This document shows positions 32,156-41,640 of a stretch of DNA of 56,162 nucleotides, piece after piece (within the stretch, counting starts at the first letter, position 1; each line of letters starts with the position of its first letter). The stretch lies in NCBI GenBank assembly GCA_035626855.1, contig DASPMW010000194.1, positions 1-56,162 of the forward strand, in the 5' to 3' direction. Source of the DNA: JAPWJZ01 sp035626855. GTDB lineage: Bacteria > Pseudomonadota > Alphaproteobacteria > Micavibrionales > UBA2020. The position numbers were made by a program, and so were the translations under genes. The notes below the pieces were generated by a model, which made no database searches, was not told where the DNA came from, and worked only from the letters and a program-made list of their open reading frames with translations.

Positions 32156-34350
32156 TGGAAACAGCGATGGTTCGTCCAAGCGTTCCTGCGCGACTCATGC
32201 GCGCTGCGGAGCGCATCTCGCAAATGCGGTATTTTACCATCAGCCTGACGCTGGTCTCTCTCGTATCTTGTATCGTGACGGGCGCGGTTATGAGCGCGCC
32301 GGCAGCCGATACGAATGCCGGGTACTGGCTGCTTAATTTCGACCTCGTGCTGCTGCTGCTGCTCAGTGCGGTAATCGCGCGGCATGTCGCGCGAGTCTGG
32401 ATGGAGCGTCGCCGCGGCATCGCGGGGTCAAAACTGCATGTTCGCCTGGTTTCTCACTTTATCCTGCTCGCGGCGGCGCCGGCGATCATGATGGCGGTGT
32501 TCTCCTCCGTCTTCCTGTATTACGGGGTTCATGCCTGGTTCAACGAACGCGTCAGCACAGCCATTATTGAATCACAGGAAGTGGCCCGCGCATACCTGAA
32601 AGAGCATACGCAGGTCATGCGCGCGGACGTGCTGGCGATGGCGAATGACCTCAATCGCGGGGCCGCGGAACTGACCAACAACCCGCAATTGATGAGCAAG
32701 GTGGTTGAAACGCAGTCAATGCTGCGCAACTTGTCCGAGGTCGTTATCTTCCGGGCGGACCGCAGCATCATCGCGCGCTCGCGCCTTTCTTTCTCGCTGG
32801 AGCTTGATTTACCCTCAGACCGCACGCTCGAGCAGGCAGAAGCCGGCGACGTCGTACTTATTCCGTCGCCGGATGGCGGCGACCGTATCCGCGCGCTTGT
32901 AAAGCTTGACCGGTATATTGATGCGTATCTTTACGTCGGCCGGTTGATCGATGCGAGCGTTCTGGCCCATATGCAGACGACCCAGACAGCGGTAGATGAG
33001 TATCAGGTACTGGAAGGCCGCCAGAAGCAGATGCAGATTTTGGCGATGGGCATGTTCATTGCCGTCGCGCTGCTACTGCTGCTTGCTGCCGTATGGTTTG
33101 GTCTGGCGTTTTCCGAACAGCTGGTGGCGCCCGTGAGCGCACTTATCACCGCGACGGAACGCATCCGCGCCGGCGACCTGTCGGCCCGCGTGGCAAATAG
33201 CGACCAGGACGACGAGATCGGGATGCTCGGCCGCGCCTTTAACCGCATGACGAGTCAGCTCGAAGCGCAGCAATCAGAGCTTCTCACTGCAAACCGCATG
33301 ATGGATGAGCGACGCAAATTCACGGAGGCAATATTGTCGGGCGCATCATCGGGTGTCGTCGGTCTCAGCCGGGAGGGGATTATTACCCTTGCAAACCAGA
33401 TGGCGCAGGAGCTGTTGCAGGGCGATTCAGCCGCGCCGCTGACCGGTCGCAAGCTGGTGGAGTTCATTCCCGATGCCGAGGAGATACTGGCGAAGGCGTT
33501 GCAAGACCAGGATCGCGCCTGGCCGCTGCAAACGGAATATGCCATCGGCGCCGGGCCGCGCAAAACCATTCTCGTGCGGGTCACGGCGGCCGAGGGCGGT
33601 GAGTGGGCGGTTGCGACTGTAGACGATATTTCCAACCTCGTCTCCGCGCAACGCAAGGCCGCCTGGGCCGATGTGGCACGTCGAATTGCGCATGAGATCA
33701 AAAATCCGCTGACGCCTATCCAGCTGTCCGCAGAGCGCCTGAAACGAAAATACCTGCCGCAGATCAAGGATGACCCGGAGACCTTCGAGAAATGCACGGA
33801 GACAATCATTCGCCAGGTGGGCGATATCGGCCATATGGTCAACGAATTCTCGGCCTATGCGCGGATGCCGGTGCCGGTTAAGCGGATAGAGAACATCGTC
33901 GAGGTGTGCCAGGACGCGCTGATCCTTCAGAGGCAGGCCCATCCCGATATCGGCTTCGGTTTCATTGCCGCGGGACCTGTGGTGGAGGCAAATTGCGATC
34001 GTTCCCAGCTGACGCAAGTGATGACCAACCTTTTACAGAATGCGATTGACTCCATCTATGAACGGCAGGAAAGCCAGCCCGGAGACGGGCGTATCAAGAT
34101 CGTGGTCGAGCAGAAAGGATCGAACATCTCGCTAACGGTGGAGGATAACGGCACAGGGCTGCCGGCAAGGGTCAAAGACCAGATTTTGGAGCCTTATGTG
34201 ACGACCAAGAAGAAGGGCTCGGGTCTCGGCCTCGCAATCGTTAAGAAGATTATGGAAGACCATGAAGGAAGTGTGGTATTGGAAGACAGCCTGAACCAAG
34301 ACGCCAAATCTGGCGCAAAGGCTATCCTTGTCTTCCCAAGAGATGTATAA
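32155..34350 (+). CDS. ntrY: Membrane sensor histidine kinase NtrY
   Basis: 731 residues. N-terminal membrane part with helices (~26-47, 59-78, 97-120), an extracytoplasmic region (~120-285), a further helix (~292-315), HAMP (~315-370), PAS domain (~380-490, AILSGASSGVVGLSREG), dimerisation domain with the His of RRIAHEIKNPLTPIQLSA, and HATPase with NLLQNAIDS, DNGTGLPA and GSGLGLAIVKKI. Works with NtrX in nitrogen, redox or envelope control in alphaproteobacteria. Overlaps ntrC by one base. Confidence 0.95.
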   Translation: METAMVRPSVPARLMRAAERISQMRYFTISLTLVSLVSCIVTGAVMSAPAADTNAGYWLLNFDLVLLLLLSAVIARHVARVWMERRRGIAGSKLHVRLVSHFILLAAAPAIMMAVFSSVFLYYGVHAWFNERVSTAIIESQEVARAYLKEHTQVMRADVLAMANDLNRGAAELTNNPQLMSKVVETQSMLRNLSEVVIFRADRSIIARSRLSFSLELDLPSDRTLEQAEAGDVVLIPSPDGGDRIRALVKLDRYIDAYLYVGRLIDASVLAHMQTTQTAVDEYQVLEGRQKQMQILAMGMFIAVALLLLLAAVWFGLAFSEQLVAPVSALITATERIRAGDLSARVANSDQDDEIGMLGRAFNRMTSQLEAQQSELLTANRMMDERRKFTEAILSGASSGVVGLSREGIITLANQMAQELLQGDSAAPLTGRKLVEFIPDAEEILAKALQDQDRAWPLQTEYAIGAGPRKTILVRVTAAEGGEWAVATVDDISNLVSAQRKAAWADVARRIAHEIKNPLTPIQLSAERLKRKYLPQIKDDPETFEKCTETIIRQVGDIGHMVNEFSAYARMPVPVKRIENIVEVCQDALILQRQAHPDIGFGFIAAGPVVEANCDRSQLTQVMTNLLQNAIDSIYERQESQPGDGRIKIVVEQKGSNISLTVEDNGTGLPARVKDQILEPYVTTKKKGSGLGLAIVKKIMEDHEGSVVLEDSLNQDAKSGAKAILVFPRDV

Positions 34351-34381
34351 GTGGTAATAGAGCAACTAGGTGGTAACTATC

Positions 34382-35773
34382 ATGCAACAGGCAGACATAC
34401 TTATTGTGGACGATCAGGAGGACATTCGCTCCCTGATCGAAGGCATTCTGGAAGACGAGGGCTATAAGACCCGCTCAGCCAAGGACAGCCAGACCGCGCA
34501 GAAAATGATCGCGGAGAAAGAGCCGGACCTGCTGGTGCTCGATATCTGGCTCGAGAACAGCGAGATGGACGGTATGGAGCTGCTCAAGAAACTCGTGAAG
34601 TCGCATCCCGCGCTGCCCGTAATCATGATCAGTGGTCACGGCAATATCGAAACCGCGGTAAACGCGATTCAGCTGGGTGCCTATGACTTCATCGAGAAGC
34701 CCTTTAAGGCCGACAAACTCCTGGTGCTGTCGGGCCGGGCACTTGAATCCGCGCGCCTGAAAAAAGAAAACGCAGAGCTGCGCCTCAAGGCGCTTGGCAA
34801 TGTGTCGGAGCTGCATGGCCATTCCCACCTCATCCAGCAGGTGCGCCAGGGCATCGAGCGGGTTGCGCCTACGAATTCCCGGGTATTGATTACCGGCGAG
34901 CCGGGGACCGGCAAGAGCGTTGCGGCGCGAATGATTCATACGATGTCGAAGCGCGCCGATAAAAACTATGTCGTTCTCAACTGCGCCATCATGTCGTCCG
35001 ACCGCATCGAGCAGGAGTTGTTCGGCGCGGAAGGGACAGGGCGCAAGGAAGGCGTACTTGAGCAGGCGCAAGGCGGCACGCTTGTGCTCGATGAAGTCGC
35101 GGATATGCCGCTGGAAACGCAGGCCAAGATCGTCCGCGTATTGCAGGACCAGCATTTCACGCGGTTGGGCGGCAATGAAAAGATCGAACTCGATGTTCGT
35201 GTCGTCGCCTCAACCAACCAGAACCTCGCCGAGCTTATGGCGCAGGGGAAATTCCGCCAGGACCTCTATTACCGCCTGAATGTCGTGCCAATCGAAATCC
35301 CCGCGCTGCAAGAGCGGCTGGAAGACATCCCCACGCTGGCGCAGTTCTTCATGGACCTGGCAGCAAAGACGGCCAATGTGCCGCCACGACGTTTCGCGGA
35401 TGATGCGATGGCGCTGATGCAAGCGTATGACTGGCCCGGCAACGTGCGCCAGCTGCGCAATGTGATTGAATGGCTGCTGATCATGGCACCGGGGCCGAGC
35501 CAGGTCGCAATCACGGCCGACATGCTGCCGCCGGACCTCAAGCTGCAAGCTGTCGAAATGATCCGCGGCCGGGAAGGGGTGGAGCTGATGTCGAAGCCAC
35601 TCCGCGAGGCGCGCGAGATTTTCGAGCGTGAATATCTCCTGTCGCAGGTCAACCGCTTCGGCGGCAACATCTCCAAAACCGCCGGTTTCATCGGCATGGA
35701 GCGCTCGGCGCTACATCGCAAGCTCAAATCGCTTGGCATCCAGGCGAACGACAAGGAACGGGCGGAAGGCTGA
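34382..35773 (+). CDS. ntrX: Response regulator NtrX, AAA+ type without the sigma-54 loop
   Basis: 463 residues. Receiver with Asp54 in LLVLDIWLENSEMDG; AAA+ domain with Walker A GEPGTGKS and Walker B GTLVLDEVAD; Fis-type HTH at the end (GGNISKTAGFIGMERSALHRKL). Where NtrC-type activators have GAFTGA, this protein reads ELFGAEGTGRKEG, so it should not contact sigma-54 and may act as a repressor or sigma-70-type regulator, as reported for the NtrX class in alphaproteobacteria. ATG 34382 is chosen over GTG 34370 as AGGTGG then lies upstream. Followed after 5 bases by trkA. Confidence 0.94.
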   Translation: MQQADILIVDDQEDIRSLIEGILEDEGYKTRSAKDSQTAQKMIAEKEPDLLVLDIWLENSEMDGMELLKKLVKSHPALPVIMISGHGNIETAVNAIQLGAYDFIEKPFKADKLLVLSGRALESARLKKENAELRLKALGNVSELHGHSHLIQQVRQGIERVAPTNSRVLITGEPGTGKSVAARMIHTMSKRADKNYVVLNCAIMSSDRIEQELFGAEGTGRKEGVLEQAQGGTLVLDEVADMPLETQAKIVRVLQDQHFTRLGGNEKIELDVRVVASTNQNLAELMAQGKFRQDLYYRLNVVPIEIPALQERLEDIPTLAQFFMDLAAKTANVPPRRFADDAMALMQAYDWPGNVRQLRNVIEWLLIMAPGPSQVAITADMLPPDLKLQAVEMIRGREGVELMSKPLREAREIFEREYLLSQVNRFGGNISKTAGFIGMERSALHRKLKSLGIQANDKERAEG

Positions 35774-35778
35774 TATAA

Positions 35779-37155
35779 ATGAAAGTCGTTATCTGCGGCG
35801 CGGGCCAGGTGGGTTCCTCCATCGCGGCCTATCTGGCGGAAGAGGGCAACAACGTCTCCCTGATTGACCGCAACGCCGAACTAATTGCCGAAGTGAATGA
35901 AAACCTCGACGTGACCGGCATCGTCGGCCATGCCTCCAACCCGGACGTGCTCAACAAGGCTGGCACGGCGGACGCGGAGATGATCGTCGCGGCGACCTAC
36001 TCAGATGAAGTCAACATGGTCGCATGCCAGGTCGCCCATTCGCTGTTCCGGGTGCCGATGAAGATTGCCCGGGTACGCGCGGCCGGTTACCTGAATCCCG
36101 CTTGGGCTGCGCTATACAGCCGCGACCACATGCCGATCGACGTGGTCATTTCCCCCGAAGTCGAGGTTGCAAAGTCGATCGCGAACCGTCTTCGTGTGCC
36201 AGGGGCCTTCAACATCATTCCCATGGCAGACGGGCTCGTGCAATTAGTGAGCGTTATCTGCAAGTCGAACTGCCCGCTGGTACACACACCGCTGAAGCAT
36301 CTCACGTCACTTTTCCCGGAACTCGTGGTCGAGATCGTCGCGATCATCCGCGGCCATCAGCAGATTATCCCCGGTGGCGATGATGAAATTCTTCCGGGTG
36401 ACGAAGTTTACTTCGTTTCCTCGACCGAGCACCTGCAGCGCGCGATGGCTGCGTTCGGCTACGAAAACCAGCAAACACGCCGCGTCGTCATCGCGGGTGC
36501 CGGGAAGATCGGCACGCTGCTCGCCGCCGAACTGACAAGGACGCGGCAGGATATCAGCATCCGCCTGATCGACGCCGATTTCGACAAGGCCACGCGCGCG
36601 GCGGAAGAACTCACCGACATCATGGTGGTCCATGGCGACGGGCTTTCCAAGGAAATCCTGGAGGAAGCGAATATTTCCGAAGCCGAGGCGCTTATCGCTG
36701 TCATGAACCATGACGAGAGCAATATCCTCGCCTCTATGCTCGCGAAACAGCATGGCTGCCAGCGCGCCATCACGCTGGTCAACAATCCGGCATTTACGTC
36801 GCTCGTGACCAATCTCGGCATCGACGCGATCGTGAACCCGCGCGCAATCACCGTATCCACGATCCTCCAGCACGTTCGCCGTGGCCGCATCAAAGCGGCC
36901 CACAGCCTGCGCGACGGCTTTGCCGAGATCCTGGAGGTCGAAGCGCTCGATACTTCTGCCATCGTCAATACGCCGATCCGCGAGATCAAGCGGCCAAAAA
37001 ACATGATTTTCGGCCTGATCGTTCGCGGCAAAAATATCATTGCGCCGCGCGCCGATACCGTCATCAAGCCGGACGACAGGGTGATCATCCTGGCCGCCCA
37101 CGACCAGGTAAAGCGCGTGGAGCAGATGTTCGCGGTCCGGCCGGAGTACTTCTGA
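35779..37155 (+). CDS. trkA: Trk potassium-uptake regulatory protein TrkA
   Basis: 458 residues: two tandem RCK units, each a Rossmann domain (first VVICGAGQVGSSIAAYLAEEG; second VVIAGAGKIGTLLAAEL) followed by a TrkA-C domain. Binds NAD(H)/ATP and gates the TrkH/TrkG potassium channel at the inner face of the membrane; no trkH is in the window. Position after ntrX and before dat and hfq is the conserved alphaproteobacterial order. Its stop overlaps the start of dat by one base. Confidence 0.96.
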   Translation: MKVVICGAGQVGSSIAAYLAEEGNNVSLIDRNAELIAEVNENLDVTGIVGHASNPDVLNKAGTADAEMIVAATYSDEVNMVACQVAHSLFRVPMKIARVRAAGYLNPAWAALYSRDHMPIDVVISPEVEVAKSIANRLRVPGAFNIIPMADGLVQLVSVICKSNCPLVHTPLKHLTSLFPELVVEIVAIIRGHQQIIPGGDDEILPGDEVYFVSSTEHLQRAMAAFGYENQQTRRVVIAGAGKIGTLLAAELTRTRQDISIRLIDADFDKATRAAEELTDIMVVHGDGLSKEILEEANISEAEALIAVMNHDESNILASMLAKQHGCQRAITLVNNPAFTSLVTNLGIDAIVNPRAITVSTILQHVRRGRIKAAHSLRDGFAEILEVEALDTSAIVNTPIREIKRPKNMIFGLIVRGKNIIAPRADTVIKPDDRVIILAAHDQVKRVEQMFAVRPEYF

Positions 37156-38039
37156 TGCCCCGCATCGCCTATGTCCGCGGACGATATATCCCACATGCCG
37201 ATGCCGGTATTCATATCGAGGACCGCGGTTTCCAGTTCGCCGACAGCGTCTATGAAGTAGTTGCCCTCGTGAATGGCCGGCTTTGCGACGAGGTCGGCCA
37301 TCTCGACCGGCTTGAACGCTCCCTCGGTGAGCTGCGCATCACGATGCCCATGCCGCGCCGCTCTATGGAGCTGGCGTTGCGGGAACTGGTGCGCCGCAAT
37401 CGGATCAAAAACGGAATGGTTTATATGCAGGTGACGCGTGGGATCGCGCCGCGCGATTTTCTGTTTCCGAAGAAAACGGACACCACGCTCGTCATGACGC
37501 TTTACCCCGCAAAATACGATATTGCAGCGCGTAAGGCCGCCGTCAAAAAGGTTATCACGGTTCCCGATATCCGCTGGAAACGGCGGGACATCAAAACCAC
37601 GGCGCTGATCGGCCAGGTACTCGCGAAACAAGCAGCAGCTGACAAGGGTGCTTACGAAGCCTGGATGGTGGATGACGATGGTTTCGTGACCGAAGGATCG
37701 TCCAGCAATGCCTGGATCATCGACAAGAACCGGAACCTCATTACCCGCGCGACCAGCAATAACAGCATCCTGAAGGGGGTAACGCGCAGCGCGCTGCAAG
37801 CTCTGTGCAGAAAAGAAAAAATCAGGATTGTGGAGCGCAAGTTTACCGTCGCAGAAGCTTACAAGGCACAGGAAGCTTTTTGTTCCTCAGCAGTCGCATT
37901 GATTGCACCTGTGGTCCAGATCGACGGGAGGAAAATCGGCACGGGGGATGCGGGTGAAATCACCTGCAAGCTGCTCGACCTTTACATGGAATACGCCACG
38001 AAGACGGGCGGAACACAAGAACGTTGGAACCCGGCATGA
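37155..38039 (+). CDS. dat: D-amino acid aminotransferase (class IV PLP)
   Basis: 294 residues. Class IV aminotransferase: GIHIEDRGFQFADSVYEV at the N-terminus, QVTRGIAPRDF, the PLP lysine region RRDIKTTALIGQVLAK, the phosphate-contact EGSSSNAWI and ATSNNSILKGVTR. Most like D-alanine aminotransferase, which makes D-glutamate/D-alanine for peptidoglycan; a branched-chain aminotransferase or aminodeoxychorismate lyase is less likely given the motifs. Overlaps both neighbours (1 base with trkA, 4 bases with the HAD gene). Confidence 0.9.
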   Translation: MPRIAYVRGRYIPHADAGIHIEDRGFQFADSVYEVVALVNGRLCDEVGHLDRLERSLGELRITMPMPRRSMELALRELVRRNRIKNGMVYMQVTRGIAPRDFLFPKKTDTTLVMTLYPAKYDIAARKAAVKKVITVPDIRWKRRDIKTTALIGQVLAKQAAADKGAYEAWMVDDDGFVTEGSSSNAWIIDKNRNLITRATSNNSILKGVTRSALQALCRKEKIRIVERKFTVAEAYKAQEAFCSSAVALIAPVVQIDGRKIGTGDAGEITCKLLDLYMEYATKTGGTQERWNPA

Positions 38040-38710
38040 CCAGTCTTGCAAAACCGCGTGCTATCATTTTCGACTGGGATGACACCATCGTTGATAACTG
38101 GCATACAGCGTTCAAGGCGCTCAATACCGCGCTTGTCCACATGGGGGCGGAGGCCTGGACGGAGGAAGAAGCGCGACGTCGCTCCGGCCCCTCCGCGCGG
38201 GACCTCTTTACTTCGCTTTTCGGAGCAGACCGTTGGCAGGAAGCCGACAAAATTTATTACGACACATTTTGCGCGATTGTATTCGATAACGTCAAACAGC
38301 ACGACAACGCAGAAAACCTGCTGCAGTTGCTGCACGAAAACGGCATCGAGATGGGCGTCGTCAGCAACAAGCGAAACCCTTTGCTGAAGCAGGAGATCGC
38401 CCATCTGGGCTTTGATCGTTTTTTTAAGGTCATTCTGGGAGCAGGGGAGGCAACAGCCGACAAGCCGAACCCCGCGCCGCTACTGCTCGCGCTTGAGCAA
38501 ATGGGCATCGAACCCGGGCCGGATGTCTGGTATCTCGGCGACAGCCATACCGACATGATGTGCGCGCTCGCTGCCGGTTGCACGCCGGTGTTGATTGAAA
38601 CCAAGACGCCGCCCGAAGACCTGTTGATCAAGAATCCACCGGCGCTGCGGATTGGGCATCACGGAGACCTTATGGAATACGTCCGCGGGTATTTCAAGCC
38701 GCGCCCCTGA
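38036..38710 (+). CDS. HAD-family phosphatase
   Basis: 224 residues with all HAD motifs: nucleophile FDWDDTIVDN (motif I), VVSNKRNP (II), KPNPAP lysine (III) and GDSHTDM (IV). The helical cap (~20-85) places it in the phosphoglycolate-phosphatase-like subgroup. The substrate cannot be told from sequence. The start at 38036 makes an ATGA overlap with dat; an in-frame TTG four codons earlier is less likely. Confidence 0.9.
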   Translation: MTSLAKPRAIIFDWDDTIVDNWHTAFKALNTALVHMGAEAWTEEEARRRSGPSARDLFTSLFGADRWQEADKIYYDTFCAIVFDNVKQHDNAENLLQLLHENGIEMGVVSNKRNPLLKQEIAHLGFDRFFKVILGAGEATADKPNPAPLLLALEQMGIEPGPDVWYLGDSHTDMMCALAAGCTPVLIETKTPPEDLLIKNPPALRIGHHGDLMEYVRGYFKPRP

Positions 38711-38827
38711 AATCAGCTCAATTTCGCTTGTGAAGCCACTGATTCATCTCTAATAATTTTAGAGGTGGCATAGATCAAGTGCCCTTTAAAACCGATCTAT
38801 TTTCGAAGCCGAGGGAAAATAATAAAA

Positions 38828-39100
38828 ATGTCTGACAAAAGCCAGAACCTCCAGGACAAATTTCTTAACAAGATCCGCAAGGAAAAAATGTCGGTCACCG
38901 TATTTCTGGTGAACGGAGTCAAGCTGCAGGGCATCATCACCTGGTTCGACAACTTCTCGATGCTGCTCCGCCGCGATTCACACTCGCAGCTGATCTACAA
39001 GCATGCCATTTCGACCATCATGCCCGCGGCTCCCGTGCGGCTGAATGACGATGACGGGGCTGAAGTAGAAGCGGGCGACAATTCGGCCGCGCACGGCTGA
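38828..39100 (+). CDS. hfq: RNA chaperone Hfq
   Basis: 90 residues: LQDKFLNKIRKEKMSVTVFLVNGVKL...ITWFDNFSMLL is the Sm1 part and LIYKHAISTIMP the Sm2 part with the YKHA motif. Forms a hexamer that pairs small RNAs with messages. A short acidic tail (DDDGAEVEAGD) follows. GAGGGA about 10 bases before the ATG. hflX follows after 14 bases, the usual pair. Confidence 0.97.
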   Translation: MSDKSQNLQDKFLNKIRKEKMSVTVFLVNGVKLQGIITWFDNFSMLLRRDSHSQLIYKHAISTIMPAAPVRLNDDDGAEVEAGDNSAAHG

Positions 39101-39114
39101 GATAAAAGAATTTC

Positions 39115-40464
39115 ATGAGCGAAAGAATCCTCGTCCTTCACCCCGAGCTGTCGTCACGCAAGGGTTCGGACGGCAATGCACGCATCCATGCTCGCATTCC
39201 CGAAGCCTCGCTTGCCGAGGCTGTCGGGCTTGCGCGCGCAATCAACCTCGACGTCGTTCACGAGGAGATCATCAACCTGTCCCGCGTGACACCCGCGACC
39301 GTGATCGGATCGGGAACCGTGGAACGCATCAAGCCGCTGATCGAGGAACTGGACGCAAAACTCGTCTTCGTCGATTACGCTCTCAGCCCCGTCCAGCAGC
39401 GGAACCTCGAGAAAACATGGAACGCAAAGGTCATTGACCGCACCGGCTTGATCCTCGAAATCTTCGGCGCCCGCGCGCGGACGCGGGAAGGCCAGTTGCA
39501 GGTCGAGCTTGCGGCCCTGAGCTTTCAGCGGTCGAGACTGGTACGGTCATGGACCCACCTTGAGCGCCAGCGCGGCGGCTTCGGGTTTATGGGCGGCCCC
39601 GGTGAAACTCAGATCGAGATGGACCGCCGCTTGATCGACGAGCGCATGCGTCGCCTCAGAGAGGACCTGGAAAGCGTCCGCGCCAACCGCAAGCTGCAGC
39701 GTGAATCGCGGAAGCGCGAGCCGTACCCCATCATCGCGATCGTCGGCTATACCAACGCCGGTAAATCGACGCTGTTTAACCGTATGACGGGGTCCGAAGT
39801 TTTCGCCAAGGACCTCCTGTTCGCGACGCTCGATACGACGATGCGCGGGCTGGAATTGCCATCCGGCAAAAAAGCGATCATGTCGGATACCGTCGGATTT
39901 ATCTCGGAGCTGCCGACGCAACTGGTCGCCGCCTTTCGCGCGACGCTGGAAGAAGTGCAGGAAGCCACGGTCATTTTGCATGTTCGCGATATCGGGCAGG
40001 AAAATACCGAGGCTGAGCGCGAGGACGTGCTGACGATCCTGCGCGAGCTTGGGATCGATTCAGAGAACGATCCGCGCCTGATCGAGGTGCTGAACAAAGT
40101 CGACAACCTGCCCGAAGATGACCATATGGAACTCGTGCGGCGCGTCAAGCGTCAGGCCGGCCGCGTTGCTGCAGTGTCCGCCGTAACAGGCGAGGGGATC
40201 GACCACCTGCTCGGCATGATCGATGACAAGCTCGGCGAAAATCGCGAGACGCTGCATGTAAACATCGATATCACCGATGGCAAGGCGCTGGCTTGGCTAT
40301 ATCGCCGTGGACAGGTGCTGGAGCGCAAGGATACCCAAAAACATGCGCAGGTGACTGTGAGCCTCGAACCGGAAGACGTTGATCGTTTCCGCGCGCAGTT
40401 CGATTACAAATTATCAGATAAGAAAAGCGCAAAGAAAAAGCCCCGGCCGCGTAAGAAGGCATAA
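39115..40464 (+). CDS. hflX: Ribosome-associated GTPase HflX
   Basis: 449 residues. N-terminal HflX domain (VIGSGTVERIK, FVDYALSPVQQRNLE, LIDRTG... with GGPGETQIE) and a GTPase domain with G1 GYTNAGKSTLFN, G3 DTVGFI and G4 NKVD. Splits stalled 70S ribosomes under stress in characterised bacteria. A basic C-terminal tail (KKSAKKKPRPRKKA) is added. Its last codons form the left arm of a strong terminator hairpin. Confidence 0.96.
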   Translation: MSERILVLHPELSSRKGSDGNARIHARIPEASLAEAVGLARAINLDVVHEEIINLSRVTPATVIGSGTVERIKPLIEELDAKLVFVDYALSPVQQRNLEKTWNAKVIDRTGLILEIFGARARTREGQLQVELAALSFQRSRLVRSWTHLERQRGGFGFMGGPGETQIEMDRRLIDERMRRLREDLESVRANRKLQRESRKREPYPIIAIVGYTNAGKSTLFNRMTGSEVFAKDLLFATLDTTMRGLELPSGKKAIMSDTVGFISELPTQLVAAFRATLEEVQEATVILHVRDIGQENTEAEREDVLTILRELGIDSENDPRLIEVLNKVDNLPEDDHMELVRRVKRQAGRVAAVSAVTGEGIDHLLGMIDDKLGENRETLHVNIDITDGKALAWLYRRGQVLERKDTQKHAQVTVSLEPEDVDRFRAQFDYKLSDKKSAKKKPRPRKKA

Positions 40465-40485
40465 CGCCTTCGCTGGCCGGGGCTT
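40438..40485. terminator. Bidirectional terminator-type hairpin at the hflX end
   Basis: AAGCCCCGGCC (40438-40448) pairs perfectly with GGCCGGGGCTT (40475-40485); inside, AAGGC and GCCTT form a second stem. AAATCTTA follows on one side and the hflX lysine codons give the A-rich side. It separates hflX from the convergent small gene. Confidence 0.65.
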
Positions 40486-40500
40486 AAATCTTAGGCGAAA

Positions 40501-40674
40501 TTAGACCGTCGGAGCTTTCGGAGCTTCGGGGGCTTTTTCCACAGCGGCAGCCGGAGCAGCGGGAGCTTCAGCAGCAGGAGCGGTTTCTGCTTTGGGAGCT
40601 TCGACAGCTGCTTTTTTGGAGAACAGGTCGGTCAGCGCTTTTGCCCATGCTTTGGGTTTGTCGAGGAGGGACAT
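40501..40674 (-). CDS. 57-residue Ala/Pro-rich small protein with amphipathic N-terminus
   Basis: Begins MSLLDKPKAWAKALTDLFSK, which can form an amphipathic helix, and continues as an Ala/Pro/Glu/Lys tail of repeated EAPKAE- and EAPAAP-type words to KAPTV. GAAAGG lies 7 bases before the ATG, and the gene ends 16 bases beyond the hflX terminator. The tail may simply be a flexible linker, the helix a membrane-surface or partner anchor. No family recognised. Reality rests on the start signal and the clean framing between terminator and the next promoter region. Confidence 0.6.
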   Translation of the reverse strand: MSLLDKPKAWAKALTDLFSKKAAVEAPKAETAPAAEAPAAPAAAVEKAPEAPKAPTV

Positions 40675-40821
40675 TGTTGTGCCTTTCTATAAGTTGCCGT
40701 TTTTTATGTTTGCTAGCGTTACGATTAGTAGGACTGCGGCATCTTTCTGTCAATGCGATTATGGTGGCATAAGCAATTGTTTTGCTGTTAAAAATTGGCA
40801 TCACCAACGGGGTTTAATGTT

Positions 40822-41640
40822 ATGCAAATAGACGTCGAAAAAGTTGCGGATATCATTCGTCATGTCGCGGAAACCGAGGTCATGCCGCGCTTTAAAAACC
40901 TCGCGACCGGCGATATCCGCGAGAAGAACCCGGGTGATTTCGTAACGGTCGCTGACGAAGCGTCGGAGAAAGCCCTCAGCGCGGCACTGCGCGAATACCT
41001 GCCGGGTTCGCTTGTTGTCGGTGAGGAAGAGGTGTCAAAAGACCCGTCGGTCCTGTCGCGTTTCAAGGACGGCAAGCCGGTCTGGGTCATCGACCCGATC
41101 GACGGCACCTATAACTTCGCGCATGGCCGCAGCCATTTTGGCATCCTGGTAGCGCTCGTCGTCAACAACGTGACTGAATATGGCTGGGTGTATGACTGCC
41201 CCGGCGACCGCATGGCGATCGCGCAGCTCGGGCGTGGCGCCACCATCAACGGCAAGAAAGCGCAAGTGCGCCAGAGCGCGCAGCAGCTTTCCGACATGGC
41301 CGGCATGGGCGGCGGCGGGCAGGCATGGCATTTCGAGCCCGTCAACGGCGTCGTCAAGGAAGTGATGAATGTACGCTCGTCCTTGCATGATTTTCTCACC
41401 TTCGCAGCTGGCGAGGCCGATTTTGTCATCCATCTGAACAAAGTAACACCGTGGGACCACTCCGCAACGGTATTGCTGGCGGAAGAGGCGGGGGGATATG
41501 TGCGCCTGGCCTGCGAAAACGTGCCGTTCACGCCAGACATGCATAAGCATTGCGTTTTGATCGCGGCACCCGATAAAGCCCGATGGGAAATGCTCGAGAA
41601 AGAGGCCTATCCGCGTCTCGAAGCCCGTCGCAGCGCTTAG
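40822..41640 (+). CDS. Inositol monophosphatase-family phosphatase
   Basis: 272 residues. Family motifs: VVGEEEVSKD (first metal Glu), WVIDPIDGTYNFAHG (central metal site) and TPWDHSATVLLAEEAGG (C-terminal metal Asp). Members hydrolyse inositol phosphate, PAP (CysQ) or histidinol phosphate; which one is not clear here. Start 40822 is preferred to an in-frame ATG 9 codons upstream because GGGG lies nearby and MQIDVEK matches the family N-terminus. Its stop overlaps that of the convergent gene by 4 bases. Confidence 0.9.
   Translation: MQIDVEKVADIIRHVAETEVMPRFKNLATGDIREKNPGDFVTVADEASEKALSAALREYLPGSLVVGEEEVSKDPSVLSRFKDGKPVWVIDPIDGTYNFAHGRSHFGILVALVVNNVTEYGWVYDCPGDRMAIAQLGRGATINGKKAQVRQSAQQLSDMAGMGGGGQAWHFEPVNGVVKEVMNVRSSLHDFLTFAAGEADFVIHLNKVTPWDHSATVLLAEEAGGYVRLACENVPFTPDMHKHCVLIAAPDKARWEMLEKEAYPRLEARRSA

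Noticed and set aside
38766..38785. Sigma-54-type promoter TGGCA...TGC upstream of hfq
   Set aside because: The GG-to-GC spacing is two bases too long for a working -24/-12 element.
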